Origin: an uncultured Desulfobulbus sp. | Lineage (GTDB): Bacteria; Desulfobacterota; Desulfobulbia; Desulfobulbales; Desulfobulbaceae | DNA: 7,173 bases | Direction of reading: 5' to 3' | Assembly: GCA_946539945.1 (NCBI GenBank) | Contig: CAMNHX010000078.1 | Location: forward strand, 1 to 7,173 | In this document: positions 1 through 5,957 of the stretch, piece by piece | Position numbering within the stretch: the first letter of the stretch is position 1 | Layout: every line of letters begins with the position of its first letter | Notes under the pieces: generated by a model | What the model saw: only the letters and a program-made list of their open reading frames with translations | Database searches by the model: none | What the model was told of the DNA's origin: nothing | Made by a program: the position numbers and the translations under genes

Positions 1-1115
1 TCCCCGGTTTTGGGATGAACGACAAAGGAGGTCTCTGTCCGTTCCTGATCCTTCCAGTAGCCCTGCGCCAGACCAATGCCTCCGATGTACAGATCACCAG
101 TTACCCATTCCGGGCACTCGCGCAGGTTCTGGTCCAGGACATGGAAACTCTGGTTGCGCAGGGGCATACCGTAGGGAATGCTTTGCCACGCGGGATTGAC
201 CTGATTTACGGGATAGTGAATGGACCAGATGGAGGCTTCAGTCGCGCCGCCCAGACTGATGATTTGGGCCTTGGAGACCTGTTGCCAAATGGCTTCAGGA
301 AGACCCAGGGGGATCCAGTCGCCGGAGAGGAGAACCAGCCGCAGGGAAGACGGCAGGCCGGAATTTGCGTCCGCGTACTCGGTCAGCATCTGCATGAGCG
401 CAGGCACAGAGTTCCACACGCTGACCCCATGCTCCTGCATGAGCGGCAACCAGTGGGAAGGATCGCGCAGGCGGTCTGCCGCAGGCAGGACCAGGGCTGC
501 CCCGCTGCTCAAAGCGCCCCAGATGTCATAGGCTGACAGGTCAAAGTGCAGGCCAGAAATACCGAACAGTCGGTCCGCTGCTGTGAGGCCAAAGCGCTCG
601 TTGATGTCAAGGACCGTGTTCACCACGCCCCGATGGTCAATGACCACGCCCTTGGGTTGGCCAGTAGAACCTGACGTATAAATCACATAGGCCAGGTCTT
701 CCGGGCTGGTGTCAGGCGGGGATACCTCCCCGCTCTCTGGCAGGACTTCGACAGCCAGGGGCAAGACTCCGGCAGGCCAGCACAGGGCATCACGCAGAGC
801 TGCACTGGTCAGGGCTACCTCGACTTCACCGGCCCGAAGCAGGAGATGCAGCCGTTCTGTCGGCACAGTGGGATCAATGGGCAGATAGGCTGCTCCTGCC
901 CGGATGACGCCAGTGACAGCGGTAATCTGGTCCCAGCCCTTTTCCAGGACCACGGCCACAAGACTCTGCCGTTTCACCCCACTTTTGCGCAGGGCCGAGG
1001 CCACAGCATCAGTCCGGGCGGCAAGGTCCGCATAGCTATGGCTGCCTTCCGGCGTAATCACCGCAAGATTTTCAGGGCAGGCTTGCACCTGCGCCCGAAA
1101 GAGTTCATCCAGAGT
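1..1115 (-). other. NRPS domain: cysteine-activating adenylation (A2), truncated by window edge
   Basis: Runs from about residue 1604 to the left edge and ends within the A6-A7 region after LYIGGIGLAQGYW. Motif A3 is YVIYTSGSTGQPKG (1746-1759). Pocket residues are D1795, L1796, Y1799, N1838, L1865, S1867, L1891, I1899, W1900, giving DLYNLSLIW, the other common variant of the cysteine code; the final Lys is off the window. Whether a methyltransferase is inserted after A8, as in PchF, cannot be seen here. Confidence 0.92.
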
Positions 1116-4100
1116 GGCTCCTGCCACAGGCGCATCCGTGGCGTTGTATGCAGCGCGACGCGCCCGCTGGTCCTCCGGGAGTTCGGGCAGGGCAGGCGCA
1201 TCCCATCCCCTGCCTTCAGCCAGCCCTTCCAGCAGGCCGCAGTAGGCCCTGAACATGGCATCCAACATGCCTTCGGGAAAGAGTTCCTCCACAGCGTCCC
1301 AGTTGAGGACCAGATCGCCGTTCTGTTCATAAGCCTGATGATCAAGACAGACCTGGGGCGTCTGGGTGAGGCTGGCCACAAGGCTTCCCAAACCAGACAG
1401 GGCAGAGGCATCCCGGGCACTGCCCAGACCGACCGCGCCGGTAAAGACCACTGCAGGCGCGGGTCTGCGTCCTCTTTTGCCCAACTCGCGCAGAACCTGA
1501 ACCCCATCCACAAGGCGATGACTTAAGTCTTCCCACAACTGCCCTTGCAGGCGGCGGGCATTGTCAAGGAAAGTGCCGCTTCCCCCCTCCACCACCAACA
1601 GATCCAGGGAGGTGAAGTCGCCCACCAGATCCTCAACCTGGGGATGCAAAGGCAGACGGTTGAACAGTGTCAGGTTGAGGGTGAAACGCGGACTTCGGGT
1701 CCACCTGCCGAGCGCTTCGGCATAGACGGCAACGAGAAAGCCTGAAGGACTGAGATCAGCCTGACGGATACGGGTTTTCAGAGCCTCCCAGCGTGTTTTC
1801 GGCAAGACAATGCTGCGCCTTTTGGTACGGGACGAAGTGAGCGCAGAGGGATTTTTTGCCAGCGGCAGGTCCGGTGGCATGGGGATCTCGTCCAGCCGGG
1901 CCTGCCAGTATGCCCAGTCAGCGCGACAAGCCTCTGAATCGTGCAGGGCACGGTCAGCAAGGACATAATCCCTGAAGCTGATATGCAGGGCCGGGAGTTC
2001 CGCAGCGCTGTCCTGATACAGGCCTTGCCATTCGTCCAGCAGCAGAAAGAGGCTCCAGGCGTCGGCGATCAGGGCGTCAAAGTCCAGAAAGAGGCGCACA
2101 TTCTCACCTGTTGCGCTGTCATGCAGAACAGCCCGGATGTCAAAGAGCGGTCCGGTCTCTGCTGGCAGGGTCTGGGTTGACATTTCGGCGCGTATCGCCT
2201 TCAGGGCCTGTTCTGTTGCAGCGGCGTCCATGCCCCGCAGGTCAGTGATGACAAAGCCGGGTGAGGCGTTTTTCTCCAGAATCCTCTGCGTGCCGTCAGG
2301 CAGGAAGACAGCCCGCAGCATCCCGTGGCGCTCCACCACACGCGCCCAGGCCGCACGCAAGCGCTCCAGATCAAGCCGCACCTCATCGAACTCAAAGAAG
2401 ATATGGCTGGCCACATTGCCAAGCTCATAGGCGTTGATCCGCCCGATCCAGTAGGCGTGCTGAATGTCGGTGAGTGGAAAGGGTTCCAGAGAGGCTTCAG
2501 GGTTGGGAACCAGTTGCGGCAGTGCTTCAGCAGGTCTTTCCCTGTTGTTGCGAAGCGCTGTCTCCAAGAAAGCAGCCACCTCGGCAAACACGGGTTGCGC
2601 AAAGAGGATGTGCAGGGGCAGCGCAACCCCAAAGGCTTCGCGCACCAGCCCTGCAAGGCGCGTGGCCAGAAGCGAATCGCCACCCAGTTCGAAAAAGCTG
2701 TCATTCAGCCGGACCACGGAAACAGAGAGCAGTTTTTGCCAGAGAGCGGCCAGATCCTTTTCCAAGGGGCTTGAGGGCAGAGTGCCAGAACCCTCCTCTT
2801 CAGGAAGGGGCAGGGCAGCCAGCGCCTTTCTGTCCAGCTTGCCGTTGGCAGAAAGCGGCAGGGCTTCCAGCACGGTAAAGACTGAAGGCAACATATATTC
2901 GGGCAGGCGTTCCCCCAGAAAGGCGCGAAGGGCCGCCAGGTCAAGCTGTGAGTCAGGAGCCGGGGCCACAAAGGCACGCACTCTTTTGACCCCGCGACTG
3001 GATTCGAAGACAGTCACTGCGGACTCATGAACCTCTGGGAAGGCGGCAATGGCGGCCTCAATCTCTCCGAGCTCAATGCGGTGACCGCGAATCTTGACCT
3101 GAAAGTCCCGGCGGCCCAGAAACTCCAGCGTGCCGTCTGGCCAGAAGCGGCCCAGATCGCCTGTGCGATACCAGATCTGCCCTTCATGCTGCACAAAACT
3201 CTGGCTGGTCAAGGCGGCGTTTCCCCGATAGCCTCTGGCCACACCAGCCCCGCCGATCCACAGTTCGCCAGCCACCCAATCCGGGCAGTCGCGCAGGCGC
3301 ACGTCAACCACGCGGTATGCCTGTCCTGGCAAGGCGCGACCATAGGGAATGCTCTGCCAGTTTTCCGACAGGGGCAGGCTTACATCCTGCACGTTGGACC
3401 AAATGGCTGCCTCTGTGGCCCCGCCAAGCGCAACCAAACGGCAGGCAGGTGCAGCTGCTGCCAAACGGGCAGGCAGGCTCAAACTGATCCAGTCCCCGGA
3501 AAGCAGGGCCAGGCGCAGGGACTCCAGCGCTCCGGGACTCGTCTCTGCCGAGGCCAGCAGCATATCCAGCAGAATGGGTACAGAGTTCCAGATGCTGACC
3601 CGGTGTTGGGTCACAAGCTCGCGCCAGACCTCGGCATCGCGGCGGGAAGCCTCGTCCAGAATCATCAAGGAAGCGCCCACACCCAACAAACCAAAGACAT
3701 CAAAGACAGAGAGGTCGAAATCCATAGCTGATACAGCCAGCCCCCGATCTTCCGGGCCAAGTCCGTAGCGCTGGACAAGCGCTGCAATGGTGTTCCACGC
3801 TGCGGCATGGGTGATTTCAACGCCCTTGGGTTCGCCGGTGGAACCAGAGGTGAAGATGACATAGGCCAGGTCTTCCGGCGATACGGGACAGGGCGCGTCG
3901 AGCGCTTCAGCCGGGGCCAGGGCTGTATCCAGGACCGTACAGCCTTCTGGCCAGGTCAGGTCTGCCTTCAGGCTGGCATTGCTCAAAACAAAACGAATGT
4001 CTGCCCTCTTGTGCAGCCGTTCTCGCCGGGCTGGCGGCTGTTCCGGGCTGATCGGCGCATAGGCGCAAGCAGCGGCAAGCACGCCCAGAACTGCGGCTAT

Positions 4101-5924
4101 CTGTCCCGGCCCCCGGGGCAGGGTGACTGCCACCAGTTCACCGGATTCCACACCGCTTTCCCGGAGAAGCGTGGCTATCCGCAAGGACTCCTTTGCCAGG
4201 CGACCATAGGACAGGCTTTCGCCTGTAACCGGGATCAGGGCAGTGCTGTCCGGGTGCGCTGCAGCGTAGGCAAAAAAGGACTCGTGCAAGGTCCCGGAGA
4301 CAGGGTCCCCCGCCTCTCCCTGCCGGTTCTGCGGGGGCAGGGCCGGATCAAAGGACTGCGCCCAGTCGCTGTCTGCAGCGCAGAGCCAATCCAGCAAACG
4401 GTTCAGCCCGGCAAACATCTGATCCAGCACCTCTTCCCGGAACAGTTCTTCCACTGCATCCCAGGAGAGCAGCAAACCCTCTTCCGTGTCGTACAGCTGG
4501 AAGTCCAGCCAAACCTGCGGGGTTTGCGAGATCATGTAGGCAGGCTTGCCGAAGGGACTGCCTCCTGCCTCCAGAAGCCGGGTCCCCACGTTACCCGCAA
4601 AGACCACCGGGGCGCACAGGTTCTCCCCGGGGCGGGCACGAGAGAGGTCGCGCAGGACCCGGACGCCTGAATAGCCTGCATGGGCCATGTCCTTGTAGAG
4701 TCTGGTCCGCAGGCCGCGCAGCCGCTCCAGAAAGCCGCAGTCTTCGCTGCAATCCGCCTCCAAAAGCACCACATTGGTAAAGTCGGCAACCGCGTTCTCA
4801 ATGCCTGCCCCATCCGCCTCATCCTCCTGACGGTCATAGAGCGGCATATTGACCAGAAAACGCGGGTTCTCACTCCAGCGAGCCAAAACTTCCACGTATG
4901 CGGTCAGCAGTCCCAAGGCAGGCGTCACGCCGTAAGAGGCGGCTCTTGCCTGAAAGCGCTGCCACTGTTCAGCGGGAAGCAGCCGGGTCCGGCGATGAAA
5001 GCGGGGGGAGTGTATCTCTTCAGGTTTGCCGCGCAGGGGCAGGGCAGGAGCGCCGGGCAGGGTTGCCAGACGTTCCTTCCAGTAGGCACTGTCTGCCGCC
5101 TCTTGGTGCGCATGGTTTGCAGCCCTGCGGGCCAGATAGGCTGCAAAGTTCCAGTGTGCAGGCGCTTGGGCAATTTCGCCGCTCTCATAGGCTTCAGCCA
5201 GGTCCCGCAGGAGAATCTTGAGACTCTGCGCATCAGCCACCAGGAGGTCTATGTCAAAGTGCAGCCGAGTCTTGCCTTCAGGCAAGAGGCTTAAACCAAG
5301 CCCAATGACCTGCCCCTTTTCCACCTCCAGACGCCGGTGCGACAGGCTTTCCCGAATCGCTTCCAGCTGTTCCTGAACCGCCTTTTCTTCCCGCAGATCA
5401 TGCACCACAAGGTCTGCGGCCTGCGCTTCAGGCAAAATTTCCTGTTGCCCGTCTTCGAGGAAACGCGCCCGCAACATGGGGTGTTGCTGCAGCAGCAGAT
5501 GCCATGCCTTTGCAAGCCGGTCAGGCTCGACGTTTGTGCCGGCGAATTCGATATACGCATGACAGCCCACCCCGCCCAGGGGCTGGTCGTCTCGCCGCCC
5601 GATCCAGTAGGCATACTGGATGTCGGTAAGCGGAAAGGGACCGCTCAAGTCTGTCGTGCCAGACAGAGTTTCAGGCAAGCGCTCCCCAGGACTCAACAGG
5701 GCCAGCCAGCCCCGCAAGGTCGGACACTCAAACAGTTCGGCAAAGGTGACTTGAGCGCCTGCCTTGCGCCACTGGCTGAGCAGGCGCATGACGCGCAGGG
5801 AATCCAGACCGCACTCGATCAGGTTCGTGTCGTCGTCAAAGTCAAGGGGTTCTGGCAAGAGTGCCGTAATGGCAGCACGGATGCTGGCTGCATCGAGGGC
5901 CACAGTATTTTGCGGGTTTTCCAT
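1..5924 (-). CDS. Salicyl-capped, cysteine-cyclizing siderophore NRPS (ArCP-Cy-A-PCP-Cy-A...), partial (C-terminus off window)
   Basis: Cytoplasmic multimodular NRPS of the pyochelin/yersiniabactin type. One uninterrupted frame of 1974 codons runs from 5924 to the left edge with no stop. Domain order by residue: ArCP about 10-80 (Ser42), Cy1 about 95-525, A1 about 545-1035, PCP1 about 1050-1120 (Ser1084), Cy2 about 1147-1575, A2 from about 1604 to the cut at 1974. Both A domains carry cysteine specificity codes and both Cy domains the D-x4-D-x2-S motif, so the expected intermediate is an aryl-thiazoline-thiazoline thioester. I chose ATG 5922-5924 because an AGGA lies 7 bases upstream; the in-frame ATG at 5940-5942 would add six residues but has its nearest AGGA 13 bases away. 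PchE and PchF are separate proteins and HMWP2 has a single A domain, so this layout looks like a PchE-PchF fusion. No embedded epimerase is present in A1. Any methyltransferase, final PCP, TE or reductase would lie off the left edge. Confidence 0.95.
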   Translation of the reverse strand, partial: MENPQNTVALDAASIRAAITALLPEPLDFDDDTNLIECGLDSLRVMRLLSQWRKAGAQVTFAELFECPTLRGWLALLSPGERLPETLSGTTDLSGPFPLTDIQYAYWIGRRDDQPLGGVGCHAYIEFAGTNVEPDRLAKAWHLLLQQHPMLRARFLEDGQQEILPEAQAADLVVHDLREEKAVQEQLEAIRESLSHRRLEVEKGQVIGLGLSLLPEGKTRLHFDIDLLVADAQSLKILLRDLAEAYESGEIAQAPAHWNFAAYLARRAANHAHQEAADSAYWKERLATLPGAPALPLRGKPEEIHSPRFHRRTRLLPAEQWQRFQARAASYGVTPALGLLTAYVEVLARWSENPRFLVNMPLYDRQEDEADGAGIENAVADFTNVVLLEADCSEDCGFLERLRGLRTRLYKDMAHAGYSGVRVLRDLSRARPGENLCAPVVFAGNVGTRLLEAGGSPFGKPAYMISQTPQVWLDFQLYDTEEGLLLSWDAVEELFREEVLDQMFAGLNRLLDWLCAADSDWAQSFDPALPPQNRQGEAGDPVSGTLHESFFAYAAAHPDSTALIPVTGESLSYGRLAKESLRIATLLRESGVESGELVAVTLPRGPGQIAAVLGVLAAACAYAPISPEQPPARRERLHKRADIRFVLSNASLKADLTWPEGCTVLDTALAPAEALDAPCPVSPEDLAYVIFTSGSTGEPKGVEITHAAAWNTIAALVQRYGLGPEDRGLAVSAMDFDLSVFDVFGLLGVGASLMILDEASRRDAEVWRELVTQHRVSIWNSVPILLDMLLASAETSPGALESLRLALLSGDWISLSLPARLAAAAPACRLVALGGATEAAIWSNVQDVSLPLSENWQSIPYGRALPGQAYRVVDVRLRDCPDWVAGELWIGGAGVARGYRGNAALTSQSFVQHEGQIWYRTGDLGRFWPDGTLEFLGRRDFQVKIRGHRIELGEIEAAIAAFPEVHESAVTVFESSRGVKRVRAFVAPAPDSQLDLAALRAFLGERLPEYMLPSVFTVLEALPLSANGKLDRKALAALPLPEEEGSGTLPSSPLEKDLAALWQKLLSVSVVRLNDSFFELGGDSLLATRLAGLVREAFGVALPLHILFAQPVFAEVAAFLETALRNNRERPAEALPQLVPNPEASLEPFPLTDIQHAYWIGRINAYELGNVASHIFFEFDEVRLDLERLRAAWARVVERHGMLRAVFLPDGTQRILEKNASPGFVITDLRGMDAAATEQALKAIRAEMSTQTLPAETGPLFDIRAVLHDSATGENVRLFLDFDALIADAWSLFLLLDEWQGLYQDSAAELPALHISFRDYVLADRALHDSEACRADWAYWQARLDEIPMPPDLPLAKNPSALTSSRTKRRSIVLPKTRWEALKTRIRQADLSPSGFLVAVYAEALGRWTRSPRFTLNLTLFNRLPLHPQVEDLVGDFTSLDLLVVEGGSGTFLDNARRLQGQLWEDLSHRLVDGVQVLRELGKRGRRPAPAVVFTGAVGLGSARDASALSGLGSLVASLTQTPQVCLDHQAYEQNGDLVLNWDAVEELFPEGMLDAMFRAYCGLLEGLAEGRGWDAPALPELPEDQRARRAAYNATDAPVAGATLDELFRAQVQACPENLAVITPEGSHSYADLAARTDAVASALRKSGVKRQSLVAVVLEKGWDQITAVTGVIRAGAAYLPIDPTVPTERLHLLLRAGEVEVALTSAALRDALCWPAGVLPLAVEVLPESGEVSPPDTSPEDLAYVIYTSGSTGQPKGVVIDHRGVVNTVLDINERFGLTAADRLFGISGLHFDLSAYDIWGALSSGAALVLPAADRLRDPSHWLPLMQEHGVSVWNSVPALMQMLTEYADANSGLPSSLRLVLLSGDWIPLGLPEAIWQQVSKAQIISLGGATEASIWSIHYPVNQVNPAWQSIPYGMPLRNQSFHVLDQNLRECPEWVTGDLYIGGIGLAQGYWKDQERTETSFVVHPKTG
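1200..2486 (-). other. NRPS domain: heterocyclization (Cy2)
   Basis: Second cyclization domain. It opens with PFPLTDIQHAYWIGR (from 1148, almost identical to Cy1) and carries the signature DALIADAWS (Asp1283, Asp1288, Ser1291), then VGDFTSLDLL, AVVFTGAVG with Thr1495 present, and TQTPQVCLDHQ (Asp1528). All motifs expected for an active Cy domain are present, unlike Cy1. It should add and cyclize the second cysteine. The boundaries are approximate. Confidence 0.91.
2565..2777 (-). other. NRPS domain: peptidyl carrier protein (PCP1)
   Basis: The carrier motif FFELGGDSLLATRLAGLV has phosphopantetheine Ser1084 (codon 2673-2675). It follows A1 directly and is joined to Cy2 by a linker of about 25 residues rich in Pro, Glu and Asn. 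It holds the first cysteine and then the aryl-thiazoline product of Cy1. Confidence 0.93.
2820..4292 (-). other. NRPS domain: cysteine-activating adenylation (A1), uninterrupted
   Basis: Core motifs seen: A3 YVIFTSGSTGEPKG (688-701), A4/A5 region, TGDLGRF (A7), GHRIELGE (A8, Gly947), NGKLDRK (A10, Lys1029). Mapping onto the GrsA pocket positions gives D737, L738, F741, N780, L807, S809, L833, I841, W842, K1029, i.e. DLFNLSLIWK, a known cysteine code. Only about 80 residues separate A8 and A10, so there is no room for the methyltransferase-like epimerase that interrupts the A domain in PchE and HMWP2. Confidence 0.93.
4350..5642 (-). other. NRPS domain: heterocyclization (Cy1)
   Basis: Expected to condense the aryl thioester on ArCP with cysteine on PCP1 and cyclize it to a thiazoline. 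It opens with PFPLTDIQYAYWIGR (96-110), has the Cy signature DLLVADAQS (Asp226, Asp231, Ser234) in place of the HHxxxDG of ordinary C domains, then ADFTNVVLL, and ends with SQTPQVWLDFQ (Asp474). The segment APVVFAGNVG has Ala443 where related Cy domains commonly have Thr (PVVFT). The boundaries are approximate. Confidence 0.9.
5685..5897 (-). other. NRPS domain: aryl carrier protein (ArCP)
   Basis: N-terminal carrier domain that holds the aryl acid delivered by the ligase. The phosphopantetheine attachment motif is LIECGLDSLRVMRLL with Ser42 (codon 5799-5801), followed by FAELFECPTLRGWLALL. Family knowledge: LDS in place of the GGDS/GGHS of ordinary PCPs, and an N-terminal position before a Cy domain, are typical of ArCP domains in PchE, HMWP2 and EntB-type proteins. 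Confidence 0.92.
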
Positions 5925-5931
5925 CGTCTTT

Positions 5932-5935
5932 TCCT
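5932..5935 (-). promoter_or_regulatory. Shine-Dalgarno AGGA for the NRPS start at 5924
   Basis: On the minus strand CAGGAAAAGACG precedes the ATG at 5922-5924, leaving 7 bases between AGGA and the ATG. The upstream in-frame ATG (5940-5942) has only TAGGAAAA, overlapping the ligase stop, with a 13-base gap. This spacing decides the start chosen here. If the 5942 start is used, this site lies inside the coding sequence and has no role. Confidence 0.55.
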
Positions 5936-5957
5936 GACCCATAGCGTACAAATTTTC

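Noticed and set aside
24..31. AAAGGAGG on the plus strand, a perfect-looking Shine-Dalgarno
   Set aside because: It is antisense to A2 coding sequence (Thr/Ser/Phe codons), and no suitably spaced start of a credible plus-strand gene follows.
846..1526. 226-codon plus-strand open frame, and the smaller plus-strand frames at 15-536, 2325-2774 and 3027-3731
   Set aside because: All are mirror frames of Cy2, A1 or A2 coding sequence. They have low-complexity composition and no domain motifs.
2201..2704. 167-codon minus-strand open frame in another phase
   Set aside because: It overlaps PCP1-Cy2 in a shifted frame. The main frame carries the GGDS carrier motif and the Cy opening motif here, so this is a shadow and not evidence of a frameshift.
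3807..4670. 287-codon plus-strand open frame
   Set aside because: It lies entirely antisense to the Cy1-A1 part of the NRPS, encodes no recognisable motif and is rich in Gln, Gly and Pro, as expected for the complement of a GC-rich gene.
1..5924. Possible frameshift or pseudogene in the NRPS
   Set aside because: I checked the codon phase at the ArCP Ser, both Cy signatures, both A3 motifs, the PCP Ser and the left edge. All lie in the same phase with no stop, so the visible gene is intact.
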